Assembly (NCBI GenBank): GCA_965207495.1
Contig: OZ242287.1
Location: 3,720,001 to 3,784,000, forward strand
DNA length: 64,000 nt
DNA from: Bin5 sp965207495
Lineage (GTDB): Bacteria; Chloroflexota; Anaerolineae; Caldilineales; Caldilineaceae
Direction of reading: 5' to 3'
The notes under the pieces were generated by a model. The model saw only the letters and a program-made list of their open reading frames with translations, made no database searches and was not told where the DNA came from. The position numbers and the translations under genes are program-made. Below are positions 54,559 to 63,721 of the stretch, one piece after another (position 1 is the stretch's first letter; every line of letters begins with the position of its first letter).

Positions 54559-55593
54559 TTAGCGTGGACTCTTGAGAATCCTGTCTAATGTTTCGTGTCT
54601 ACGGACGAACACGAAACCGCAGACGGAACACTCGTGTGCTGTTAGATCTTGGTTCATGTAACCGCCAAAAACTTGGCGGCGTTCTCTTGCTCCACGGACG
54701 CTTTTCCGTCCGCAAGAAGGACATCGGCTCGCCACTGTTTCTAATGGTGGAAAGCCAACGTCAATTGCGTGGCGTATATCGACGATATGGGAGAGAACCA
54801 GTCCAGTACTGTGGAATCGATCTTTAGGGTCATACTGGATTGTATTGTTAAAGATTCGGTTTAGGTGCCAGATTTCTTCATTATGGGGAATCATGTTTTC
54901 CATGGATTTTCTGTTCATGATAGGTGCTTCTCGATCGAAGGCGCGCTCTGACGTAATGGTGGACCATAACACTTTCGCGGCGGAGTAAATGTCGGAGAAG
55001 GTTCCAATTTCGAATTCGCTACCTGCTCCGCACTCTGGTGCTGCGTAACTCCGCGTGCCAAGGTTTTCTCCGGTCAGCGTAATAGTGGTGTCGTTGACGG
55101 TATGGCACAGTCCGAAATCAATGAGGCAAACATTGCCGTTTTCGAGCACCAGGATGTTCTTAGGGCTGATATCTCGATGAAGAATGGAATCTGACTGTAC
55201 TTCGCACACTTGGATTGCTGTGATGATCTGCTCGAAAAGATCTAGGCATTTCAGTATATTTCCGTGAAACGGGTTGCATGCTGGCGGAAAGATGATCTCT
55301 TCCAGTGTTTTGGCATTCTGGTGATATTCCATTACGTAGAATTGAAATTCGTCATCTATGTCTGAGTGATCCAGCACTTTGATTATTGTGTGGTGACTAA
55401 GTCTCTTTACGGTTTCAATCTCTCTTTGAAATCTTTCTTGTGCATGTTCGGAGTCAGGCCTATTAAGTTCCTTGAGTGCTCGGAGGGTTTGAGAAGGGTC
55501 ATTTTCCTGGAAAACGATCCAGACAGTTCCTTGCCCGCCTGAGCCGAGTTTTTCTCCGGTTGGTTTCCAGGAAAGACTGTCAGGGACAGGCAT
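54559..55593 (-). CDS. Cytosolic Ser/Thr protein kinase with C-terminal zinc ribbon
   Basis: A 344-residue Hanks-type kinase, complete and apparently active: glycine loop KLGSGGQGTVW (15-25), K41, HRD 139-141 with N146, DFG 159-161 and APE 185-187. Past the kinase domain, C291, C294, C322 and C325 (CPSCGRK...CSVCGF) form a zinc ribbon. No transmembrane or PASTA part is present, unlike housekeeping PknB. It could bind nucleic acid or another protein through the ribbon. It lies 0.8 kb from the DUF262/ATPase operon, on the opposite strand. Confidence 0.86.
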   Translation of the reverse strand: MPVPDSLSWKPTGEKLGSGGQGTVWIVFQENDPSQTLRALKELNRPDSEHAQERFQREIETVKRLSHHTIIKVLDHSDIDDEFQFYVMEYHQNAKTLEEIIFPPACNPFHGNILKCLDLFEQIITAIQVCEVQSDSILHRDISPKNILVLENGNVCLIDFGLCHTVNDTTITLTGENLGTRSYAAPECGAGSEFEIGTFSDIYSAAKVLWSTITSERAFDREAPIMNRKSMENMIPHNEEIWHLNRIFNNTIQYDPKDRFHSTGLVLSHIVDIRHAIDVGFPPLETVASRCPSCGRKSVRGARERRQVFGGYMNQDLTAHECSVCGFVFVRRHETLDRILKSPR

Positions 55594-56394
55594 GGTGATA
55601 TTCTCCGGTTGCTAAAGGCGTTGGGGCCCTAATTACCACGAGACGAATCGCGGAGTTTAACAGGAGGGTAAGGGATGGATGGGCCGTCATGGAAAGTTTC
55701 GGCTTGTGTTTTGTTCTCGCTACACGATTCTTTCTCTAGGTTACCCTATGCTGCACGAGAGAGGCTAGATAACTTTACCTTCTTAGCTTCCTCTTAGCCA
55801 ACCTGCCGAACTGGTTGATCACGTCATTCCCTTGCCGCATGGCACCCACCACCTCGACAACCTTCAACCTCTTTGCCGCTCCAGCCACGCTGTTAAGACC
55901 GCGACGGAGCGTCAGCAGCGACCATAATCCCCTTCAAAACCTGCAGGGTGGCCGCCGGGTACCGCCGTGGGTGTCTCGCGCGCACAAACGGTTTTGAAAA
56001 TTCCTGAAATGGGGCCTGAAATCGGCAAGCCGCTTTTAAAATGTCAAGGCACTTTGAGAATGCTCGGCCTGCTCGAATACGTCTACCATTTCAAGCCACT
56101 TGCCGGTTGTTGTACAATGACCGACGCAATTCAGAAAAAAAGCCGGTCACTGCATCCACAGGACCGGCACGCCCATGGGATGGGAGCCCATGGATATTCC
56201 CATTATACAGTAAAACCGAACTGACCTTTACCTGCCTAAATGATCGTATCGCGCATAGGCGGGACTCGCCGAAGATTGGCTCGTATTTTCGTGTCTTCAT
56301 TATCTGCGTTTTCTGCGTTTTGCATTCGAGGAGTCAGCCCGAAAGAACTGGTCCAAATGGAATGGGTTTACTGTGCCACAGAAGGGGATAGAAA
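55594..56394. other. Divergent intergenic region of the island
   Basis: 800 bp between the kinase gene (leftward) and the DUF262 gene (rightward). Several short frames appear but none is convincing. It must hold both promoters. The right half is AT-rich near 56280-56330. No inverted repeat of note except CCATGGG/CCCATGG at 56174-56190. Confidence 0.45.
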
Positions 56395-57588
56395 ATGACT
56401 ATTAACACTACAGAAGTCATTACCGAACAAAAGGGACCGTTGCCAGATGTTTTTGAGCGAGCCTTAGACGAAGGAGTCGGCATCGAACATGAAATAACCA
56501 ATGATGGGAAGCCGGGAGAGGTTGAGCCTTTCGATCCTACACTCATTAGTATCATTACAAGGCCAGTGACCGTTGATATCATCCTCAATCGCATCGAGGA
56601 GGATGAAATAGATCTCCAGCCGGAGTTCCAGCGCGAGGCAGGCATCTGGAATGATGCTCGGAAGAGCCGGCTCATTGAATCTATGTTACTTAGAATTCCT
56701 TTGCCTGCATTTTACATTGATGCTTCAGATGATGACCGGTGGCTGGTAATCGATGGCCTCCAGCGTCTTACGACCATAAACAGTTTCATGGTTTCCAAGG
56801 ACTTAGCATTAAGAGATCTGGAATTCTGGCAGGAATACAATGGGAAGAAATTCGATGACCTGCCGCGTCGACTACAGAGACGGCTTGAAGAGACCCAATT
56901 GATGCTTTACTTGGTCCAGCGGGGGACTCCCCACAAGGTCAAGTTCAATATTTTTAGGCGTATCAACACTGGAGGAATGCCACTCTCCGGTCAAGAGATC
57001 CGTCACGCATTGAACCAGGGAGCTTCGACCAGCTTGCTGGAGAAATTGGCAAAATCCGAAGAGTTCCAAATGGCAGTGACCGGAAGCGTCAGCCCGAAAC
57101 GCATGACAGACCGTGAGTGTGTGCTTCGCTTTCTGGCCTTCAAGCTGTGTAGTCCATACGATTACTCGTCAAGAGGCGACCTGGATACTTTTCTTAATGA
57201 TCGAATGAGACAGATCAATGAATTGGGTATGGACGATCTAGAGTTGCTAGAGCACGATTTCAAGCGGGCGATGGTAGCTGCAGGGAGAATCTTCAAAGAT
57301 CGAGCCTTTCGCAAATACCCGCTTGAGCTCCGTCGGTCGCCTGTGAGCAAGGCACTCTTTGAGGCTTGGTCAGTGAACTTGGCGAAGCTAGACGATGGGC
57401 AGCTCGAGTCGCTTGTCGACCGCAGTGGACGGCTATTGGAAATGTTTACGGACCTCATGTATGACACTGAGTTCATGAATGCAATTTCCTATGGTACAGG
57501 GGATTCAAGACGAATCCATTACCGATTCAAGAGAATTGAAGAGATCATAAAGGAGACGCTCAGTGATAGAGTTGCTCACCCTCGCTAA
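56395..57588 (+). CDS. DUF262 (ParB/GmrSD-N-like) domain protein
   Basis: A 397-residue protein. The DUF262 domain spans about residues 55-320: IDLQPEFQREAGIWND, then the signature WLVIDGLQRLTTINSF (DGxQRLTT at about 120-127), and FNIFRRINTGGMPLSGQEIR. In GmrS and relatives this ParB-like fold hydrolyses NTPs and drives DNA attack. No DUF1524 HNH domain is fused, so a partner must supply any nuclease. AAGGGGAT precedes the ATG. It overlaps the ATPase gene by 26 bp. Confidence 0.88.
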   Translation: MTINTTEVITEQKGPLPDVFERALDEGVGIEHEITNDGKPGEVEPFDPTLISIITRPVTVDIILNRIEEDEIDLQPEFQREAGIWNDARKSRLIESMLLRIPLPAFYIDASDDDRWLVIDGLQRLTTINSFMVSKDLALRDLEFWQEYNGKKFDDLPRRLQRRLEETQLMLYLVQRGTPHKVKFNIFRRINTGGMPLSGQEIRHALNQGASTSLLEKLAKSEEFQMAVTGSVSPKRMTDRECVLRFLAFKLCSPYDYSSRGDLDTFLNDRMRQINELGMDDLELLEHDFKRAMVAAGRIFKDRAFRKYPLELRRSPVSKALFEAWSVNLAKLDDGQLESLVDRSGRLLEMFTDLMYDTEFMNAISYGTGDSRRIHYRFKRIEEIIKETLSDRVAHPR

Positions 57589-58684
57589 TTTCAAAGCCTT
57601 CAAATACCAGGAAATCCGATTGCGTCCGCTGACGTTGTTTTCAGGTCTCAATGGCATGGGGAAATCATCCGTTCTACATGCAATGCTCGTGCTGCGGCAG
57701 TCTTTTCAACAGCGGGCACTGGTAATGCAAGGAGAAAGTAGCTTAGTTCTCAATGGTGCACTTGCCCAGCTTGGAACAGGTAAGGACGTTCTATTCGATG
57801 GTGCCGACAAGGATGAAATTGGGTTCATTTTGAATTCGGCAAATGAAGTTGCGCATTGGCGATTCGCTTATGACAAGGAGGCCGACGTCCTTCGCCAAGT
57901 GAACGAGAAGGAGAAACCACACTACATCTTTGAAGAAAATCTTTTTGGAAAACTCTTTCATTATTTGGAAGCAGAAAGGGTGGGACCTCGAACTTCATTC
58001 GAGATGGCCGATTTTGTGGTCCGTGAAATGGAGCAGATAGGTACGAGAGGCCAATATGCCGCCCATTTCCTTCACCAATTTGGTAGTAGAGTTGTGCTGA
58101 AGGAAATGCACCACCCCACTGAGAGTTCATCCGCGCTTCGTGATCAAGTGAATGCATGGATGGGGGAAACTAGCCCTGGGGCAAAGATTAGAGTGCAAAG
58201 CTTTCCTGAGATGGATGTTATGCAGCTGACTTTCGGCTTCGAGCGTGCTGATACTACTGGTGATGTCCGAGGTTTTCGGCCCAAGAACGTCGGTTTTGGT
58301 CTGACTTATACGCTGCCAGTCCTTATTGCGTTACTCTCCAGTCAGTCAGGTTCACTGATTCTCTTGGAAAACCCTGAATCGCATCTGCATCCACGCGGCC
58401 AGTCAAAGGTTGGAGAATTGATTGCCCGCGCTGCCGCCGCTGGGATTCAAGTCATAGTTGAGACGCACAGCGATCACATTCTTAACGGCATTCGAATCGC
58501 CGTAAAACGCGGTGTTACCATTCCGGATGATGTCGCCATCCATTTCTTTGAGCGTCCCGCCGATGATAGTGAAGCTAGCGGCGTTGAGGTTGTGTCGCCC
58601 AATATAGACAGTGAAGGCCGACTAGATGATTGGCCAGAAGACTTTTTTGACGAGTACGGCAAAAGCCTTCGCCACCTTCTCTAA
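57563..58684 (+). CDS. AAA ATPase, DUF3696 type
   Basis: A 373-residue ABC/SMC-class ATPase with Walker A GLNGMGKSS (28-36), Walker B region LILLENPESHLHPRGQSK (about 263-280) and an H-loop in VIVETHSDHILNG. The C-terminal part after SDHIL matches the DUF3696 pattern in general shape. No TOPRIM nuclease is fused. The GTG start has AAGGAG upstream. It lies in one operon with DUF262 and the gene at 58705. Pairs of DUF262 proteins and such ATPases occur in bacterial defence islands. Confidence 0.85.
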   Translation: MIELLTLANFKAFKYQEIRLRPLTLFSGLNGMGKSSVLHAMLVLRQSFQQRALVMQGESSLVLNGALAQLGTGKDVLFDGADKDEIGFILNSANEVAHWRFAYDKEADVLRQVNEKEKPHYIFEENLFGKLFHYLEAERVGPRTSFEMADFVVREMEQIGTRGQYAAHFLHQFGSRVVLKEMHHPTESSSALRDQVNAWMGETSPGAKIRVQSFPEMDVMQLTFGFERADTTGDVRGFRPKNVGFGLTYTLPVLIALLSSQSGSLILLENPESHLHPRGQSKVGELIARAAAAGIQVIVETHSDHILNGIRIAVKRGVTIPDDVAIHFFERPADDSEASGVEVVSPNIDSEGRLDDWPEDFFDEYGKSLRHLL

Positions 58685-58704
58685 ACTCCTGGTTATCGCC
58701 AACT

Positions 58705-59679
58705 ATGACTATCTCACTCGTACTTAACGATCTCTCCCTACGCCATCAGGCAACTGACAGACACGCTGCCCGAAGATTGATGAGGGAGTTCGTTGATACC
58801 CTCATTACGGCGGTTGACCACAAAGTTACCGTTTTGAGAACGCATGAGGACATACGTAACATCATTCTGTCGCCTAACTATCCCCTGGATGCGTGGTTAG
58901 GCGACCACCAAGTTCCTAGGGAAGAAAATCTCTTCCTACTAGACTATATGTCTAGATACCCTTATATTCAGCCGTATGATGACAATCTCCAAGACAATGA
59001 TGAGTTACAAAAAGACCAAGGCCTCTTTGAGGGGAAATTCAAAGGCGATAAGGCCGATGGACTCGGCTTCGCCTATTTGATGAACGGTTTAGCTCTCAGT
59101 TTCCTCTCAGAACCTTGTTGGGACACTCCTTGGCTCGACCTGGACTGTAAAGAAATGGACGATGAGTCCCATGAGATCATCGAATTCCATGAGAGACAAC
59201 GTCATGTTTCGCGCGCTCGGCATATCTCGAAGGATCATGCAGCCTGGATAGAAGAGCGACTTGTGTCTGGCGTTCGCAACGGGTCCGATCTACTTAGAAA
59301 TGCCGTGACACTGTTTCCGAATCTTGTGTTTTGTAGAGACGCGAGCAATCAGATTAGAGTCCTAGGTGCTGGATCAATGTACTTACCAAGCATTCTTAGG
59401 CTCCTCCTTGCATTGGAAAAACAGGCAAACTCTTGGACTGAAGGCGACTTCGATTATCGTTGCTTGCATAATGCAAGCTCCGAAAGCGAATCGACTATGA
59501 GCAGGTTTGGCGACAAACGTAGATTCGTCTGTCCTGACGGCATACGCAGGACGTTTGAATGGCATCTCAAGGGACTGCCACGCCCCTGGCGAATTCACAT
59601 TTGTGCAGACTCTCGTCAGAAAAGGATTCTGATAGGGTATGTTGGAAAGCATCTGCCTACACAGAGAGATCCAACATGA
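58705..59679 (+). CDS. Unrecognised third gene of the DUF262/ATPase operon
   Basis: A 324-residue soluble protein, 21 bp after the ATPase gene. The middle part is acidic and helical. The C-terminal ~60 residues (VCPDGIRRTFEWHLKGLPRP, then RIHICADSRQKRILIGYVGKHLPT) look like a separate small beta-rich domain, somewhat like the C-terminus of RelE-type toxins, but I cannot confirm this. Conserved polar residues such as H in FEWH and RIHI could be catalytic. I cannot assign a family; it is the most likely effector of the operon. Confidence 0.7.
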   Translation: MTISLVLNDLSLRHQATDRHAARRLMREFVDTLITAVDHKVTVLRTHEDIRNIILSPNYPLDAWLGDHQVPREENLFLLDYMSRYPYIQPYDDNLQDNDELQKDQGLFEGKFKGDKADGLGFAYLMNGLALSFLSEPCWDTPWLDLDCKEMDDESHEIIEFHERQRHVSRARHISKDHAAWIEERLVSGVRNGSDLLRNAVTLFPNLVFCRDASNQIRVLGAGSMYLPSILRLLLALEKQANSWTEGDFDYRCLHNASSESESTMSRFGDKRRFVCPDGIRRTFEWHLKGLPRPWRIHICADSRQKRILIGYVGKHLPTQRDPT

Positions 59680-59778
59680 GAGTTGACTTCATGTAGCTTG
59701 TTTTATGGCCCAGACATAGGAAGAATCACACAGCAGGCTTAAATGTAAGCAGTACAAAGACCAGGACTATTTCAGCAC

Positions 59779-60015
59779 ATGAGCAAGCCAAACTGGGCCA
59801 ATCGCACAATGTGGACGGGCGACAACCTGGACATTATGCGGGGGATGAATTCGGACTCGGTGGACCTGATCTACCTCGACCCTCCCTTCAATTCCAATCA
59901 GAACTATGCAGCCCCTATCGGCTCAGAAGCGGCAGGCGCAGCATTCAAAGATACATGGACCCTGGATGACGTTGATTTGGCTTGGCACGGCGATTCGCTC
60001 CATTATACACCTTAG
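59779..60015 (+). pseudogene. Truncated DNA adenine/cytosine-N4 methyltransferase (N-terminus)
   Basis: Only 78 codons remain. NRTMWTGDNLDIMRGMNSDSV leads into the catalytic motif IV D-P-P-F (YLDPPFNSNQNY), then AAFKDTWTLDDVDLAW. A complete enzyme would run several hundred residues with the SAM-binding motif I further on. From about 59981 the sequence is the end of an IS element, which supplies the last ~10 codons and the stop. The gene is therefore broken. It probably belonged to a restriction-modification or solitary methylation system. Confidence 0.82.
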
Positions 60016-60045
60016 CTTGTGGTCCAGTTTTTGGGGCCAAGCTCA
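59981..60045 (-). mobile_element. Solo end of an IS3-family element
   Basis: The 38 bp at 60008-60045 match the terminal repeat at 53687-53724 with two differences, in the same orientation. Similarity fades leftward to about 59981. Reading leftward from 60045 the element would begin TGAGCTTGGCCCCAAAAACT. The rest of the element is missing and the methyltransferase fragment sits where its body should be. A deletion or recombination must have joined them. Confidence 0.75.
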
Positions 60046-60071
60046 TCATGCACACCAAGGAGACCAAGCCC

Positions 60072-60515
60072 ATGAAACGGCACCTCATCACTATCGCACT
60101 GATTGCCATCATTCTGCCCGGAGCGCTGCTGGCCCAGGACGAGTTGACTCTTGAATCTCTGCAAGAGTTAATCTCCACACTGGACGAGCGCCTCAGCGCC
60201 ATCGAGGAGCAGTTCGCAGACCCGTGGTCGCCGGACTTCATTACCGAAGATAGTGTATGCCAGAGCCCCTTGCATACGGGACCCGAGAACATGTTCGGCA
60301 GAATTTCGCTAGAGGAAACGATTCACCAGGAAACGGCGGATGCGTATCGGGCCCAATACGGCACTTCTGTCGACCCGAAGGATTCCCACCTTATGAGCTT
60401 TAGCTTCTCCGTAGACAGCAGCGAAGTCTACATCGAATATAAGTTGAATGAGAGATACGTGGTGGAGACCTGGGCCCATTGCGAGTATCTTGGTCACTCT
60501 GAATGGACAGATTAA
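60072..60515 (+). CDS. Secreted hypothetical protein with short coiled coil
   Basis: A 147-residue protein with a good signal peptide (MKRHLITIALIAIILPGALLA) followed by a coiled-coil-like stretch (LESLQELISTLDERLSAIEE). The rest has no recognisable domain. ATG 60072 is chosen because AAGGAGA lies 10 bases upstream; a longer frame from 59982 would read through the IS end. It may be a passenger or a host gene next to the insertion. Confidence 0.6.
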   Translation: MKRHLITIALIAIILPGALLAQDELTLESLQELISTLDERLSAIEEQFADPWSPDFITEDSVCQSPLHTGPENMFGRISLEETIHQETADAYRAQYGTSVDPKDSHLMSFSFSVDSSEVYIEYKLNERYVVETWAHCEYLGHSEWTD

Positions 60516-60923
60516 TGCCGTTAGCCGGCAGGCTCATCGCTTTGTGGCATTTGAGCGCATCAGTCGACCAAGGACAGGGTCCTAGATCCAACTTGCGAAC
60601 GTTGCATCCTTAAGGTGACCGCGTGGCAAGAAAGATTGCGCAGATTCAGTGCACGAATCAGCAGCTCGAGCAGCAAGACAACTTGAGGCGCCAACCGGCC
60701 TGACCCGCACCGAGCTCGCACGACGAGCAGACGACTACTTCATTCTTCATATCAGGGAGCACGGTTATAAATCAACCAAGATCCCTTTACTTGACAGTAG
60801 GCAGGAGAAGGGCCTGCTATAGTCAAAGTGCCTTACCGTTTATGTCTACCCCCGTACACCAAAAAAATGCAGTCGGTTGAGTCCCCCTTCCGTTAAGGAT
60901 AGAAGACTCAACCGGACAATTGG
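60516..60923. other. Intergenic stretch before the tRNA cluster
   Basis: About 410 bp with no gene. An imperfect inverted repeat lies at 60791-60827 (TTGACAGTAGGC ... GCCTGCTATAGTCAA). It could be an operator or terminator for the leftward tRNA genes. Nothing else is recognised. Confidence 0.4.
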
Positions 60924-60996
60924 GGCGCCTAACGGGGCTCGAACCCGTAACCTTCTGATCCACAATCAGACGCTCTGCCTTTGAGCTATAGGCGCC
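60924..60996 (-). tRNA. tRNA-His (GTG)
   Basis: Cloverleaf with anticodon loop TTGTGGA (anticodon GTG). The acceptor stem GCGCCTA pairs with TAGGCGC. An extra G at -1 (60996) faces C73 (60924), the identity element of bacterial tRNA-His. T-loop TTCGAGC. No CCA encoded. Confidence 0.95.
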
Positions 60997-61071
60997 ATAT
61001 TTTGTTGTCTATCTTCAGTGCCGCATCCCGACGGCGTTCAGGACGGGGCGGGGATGGCCCACACCGGACGA

Positions 61072-61144
<73 letters not shown>

Positions 61145-61253
61145 TCGCCAGCCGGATCGGGAACTGAGAGTTTGCTTCCAGGCTGGTTGAAAATGGAACT
61201 CAGCCAGGTCGTTTTGTTTGAGAGGCGACCGTGGAAGCGGGAACTCTCTTAGG

Positions 61254-61326
61254 TGCCGAGGCCCAGACTTGAACTGGGGACACATGGATTTTCAGTCCAT
61301 TGCTCTACCAACTGAGCTACCTCGGC
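61254..61326 (-). tRNA. tRNA-Phe (GAA)
   Basis: Anticodon loop CTGAAAA, anticodon GAA. Acceptor GCCGAGG pairs with CCTCGGC, discriminator A. D-arm GCTCAGTTGGTAGAGC is canonical. Confidence 0.95.
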
Positions 61327-61413
61327 AAAAGGACCGACGCGTAAGGCGACTGAGCCGCAGCAACCTGAACTCCGGCCGGCGACGGCTCCACCCCCTTAAG
61401 GGCCGGTCCTGTA

Positions 61414-61488
<75 letters not shown>

Positions 61489-61538
61489 GATGAGATGTTA
61501 AGGCTAATTCTGTATCTGTGAATCCGGCAGGACTTTAG

Positions 61539-61611
<73 letters not shown>

Positions 61612-61626
61612 GGACGCTGATTCCCA

Positions 61627-61711
<85 letters not shown>

Positions 61712-61789
61712 TTTCATGCCGGCAAGCTGTCCGGCGCCGATTGAGCAGAGCAGCCTCGCAAGCCTCTGAGGTTGTTGGACGCTTCGTGT

Positions 61790-62255
<466 letters not shown>

Positions 62256-62450
62256 CCTCCGAATTGTTAATCTGCAAACCTCAGTGCAATTGGTCTTTTC
62301 TGCACGGTCCTGGCCGGATTCACAGCGATCTATCTTAGCATGGCATGGGGCAGGCGCCAAATTTCCGAGGTCTAAAGTTAACCGCAGAATTCACCTGGAA
62401 CCATGGCGATGGAGGCCGGAGAGTCGGCAGTCGGGGGAGGCGTCCGGATG

Positions 62451-62933
62451 CTATTTCGACAGAGTTTCGGGCGTACTGACGTCGAGCTCGGGCTGGCGCG
62501 GGCCTTCGACCCAGACTTCGCCGTCGCGCCAGTTTTCCTGCTTCCAGATGGGTACGATGGCTTTGAGGCGCTCGATGGCGTAGCGGCAGGCTTCGAAGCA
62601 GCCGTCGTCGCGGTGGGGCGTGGCGACGGCGATGAGTACGGTGGGCTCTTCGATGTCGCAGCGACCGATGCGATGGAGGATGCTGACGCCTTTGACGAGA
62701 GGCCAGCGTTCCTGGATCTCGTCGCCGATGCGGGCCATCATCTTTTCGGCCATGGGGAGGTAGGCCTCATAGACGAGGAAGTCGGTCTCGCGGGCGCCGT
62801 CGTCGGTGGCTGTGGCGCCACGGACGGTCCCTGCGAAGGTGACGACGCCGCCGCAGTCGAAGCGGCTGACGCGGCGCAAAATGTCATCCTGCGAGAGAGG
62901 CTGTTCAGTTATTTCGAAGAGTTTGGCGGACAT
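62451..62933 (-). CDS. moaE: Molybdopterin synthase catalytic subunit
   Basis: A 160-residue protein with the MoaE pattern: FAGTVRGATATDDGARE, YEAYLPMAEKMM, HRIGRCDIEEPTVLIAVATPHRDDGCFEAC, and the active-site lysines in LKAIVPIWKQENW. It inserts two sulfurs, delivered by MoaD thiocarboxylate, into cyclic pyranopterin monophosphate. It ends a moeA-moaC-moaD-moaE unit; moaD is 14 bp upstream. Confidence 0.94.
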   Translation of the reverse strand: MSAKLFEITEQPLSQDDILRRVSRFDCGGVVTFAGTVRGATATDDGARETDFLVYEAYLPMAEKMMARIGDEIQERWPLVKGVSILHRIGRCDIEEPTVLIAVATPHRDDGCFEACRYAIERLKAIVPIWKQENWRDGEVWVEGPRQPELDVSTPETLSK

Positions 62934-62947
62934 GGTGTTGACTCGAC

Positions 62948-63196
62948 CTATGGGCGCGATGGGAAGGTGCCGCCGGATACGGGAGGCAGGAGGGCGACTT
63001 CATCGCCGTCCTGCAATATTGTATCGCGTTGGGCGAACTCCTCGTTTACGGCGACGTAGAATGTGCGGTCACGGAGCGCGGGAACGCGGCGGTCGAGCAG
63101 GTCAGCTACGGTGGCGGATTCGGGCAGGGAGACTGTATCTCGCTTGAAGCCGGCGGCCTGACGGAGGCCTGCGAAAAGGACCAGGCGAACGTTCAC
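62948..63196 (-). CDS. moaD: MoaD-like sulfur carrier with residues after Gly-Gly
   Basis: An 82-residue ubiquitin-fold protein, core RLVLFAGLRQAAGF ... ATVADLLDRRV ... DEVALLPPVSGG. MoaD normally ends exactly at Gly-Gly, whose carboxylate becomes the thiocarboxylate. Here six more residues (T-F-P-S-R-P) precede the stop. They would have to be cut off before activation, as in some QbsE-type carriers trimmed by a JAMM protease. The GTG at 63196 overlaps the moaC stop by 4 bp (GTGA), so a longer frame to 63241 is rejected. Confidence 0.85.
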   Translation of the reverse strand: MNVRLVLFAGLRQAAGFKRDTVSLPESATVADLLDRRVPALRDRTFYVAVNEEFAQRDTILQDGDEVALLPPVSGGTFPSRP

Positions 63197-63702
63197 TTGG
63201 CGGTGTCTCCCTGGTCGGCGGTGGAGACGGCCCGCTGCCAATCGCCTGACTTGCCGCCGCGTTTCTGCAGAAGCTGGACATCGCCGATGGTCATGGTTTT
63301 TTCGAGGGCCTTGGCCATGTCGTAGATGGTCAGCGCGGCGACGCTGACGGCGGTTAGGGCCTCCATTTCGACTCCGGTGCGGCCTTTGCAGCGTACTGCG
63401 GCAGTGATAATGACGCGATTTTGTGGTTCGTCGATTTTGAAATCGATCGATATTTTCGTCAAGGGAAGGGGGTGACAGAGCGGGATCAGGTCGGGCGTGC
63501 GTTTGGCGGCCATGATGCCGGCGATGCGGGCGGAGGCGAGTACGTCTCCTTTGGGCACGGCGCCATCACGGATTGCGGACAGCGTGGCCGGGGCCATATA
63601 GACGCTGCCCTCGGCTACGGCTTCGCGGGAGGTCGTTTCCTTGTTGCCGACATCGACCATGGATGCGCGGCCGTCTTTGTCGAGGTGGGTGAGCTCAGAC
63701 AT
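63193..63702 (-). CDS. moaC: Cyclic pyranopterin monophosphate synthase
   Basis: A 169-residue enzyme for the second half of the first step of molybdenum cofactor synthesis. Family motifs: SMVDVGNKETTSREAVAEG, KRTPDLIPLCHPLPL with the active-site His, GVEMEALTAVSVAALTIYDM, and LLQKRGGKSGDW. Length is normal. Coupled to moaD by GTGA and 19 bp after the moeA stop. Confidence 0.95.
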   Translation of the reverse strand: MSELTHLDKDGRASMVDVGNKETTSREAVAEGSVYMAPATLSAIRDGAVPKGDVLASARIAGIMAAKRTPDLIPLCHPLPLTKISIDFKIDEPQNRVIITAAVRCKGRTGVEMEALTAVSVAALTIYDMAKALEKTMTIGDVQLLQKRGGKSGDWQRAVSTADQGDTAK

Positions 63703-63721
63703 GGTTTCGACCGTTTGTCCC

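Noticed and set aside
60791..60823. Promoter TTGACA...TATAGT
   Set aside because: The spacer is 21 bases, and no rightward gene follows. The segment is better described as an inverted repeat.
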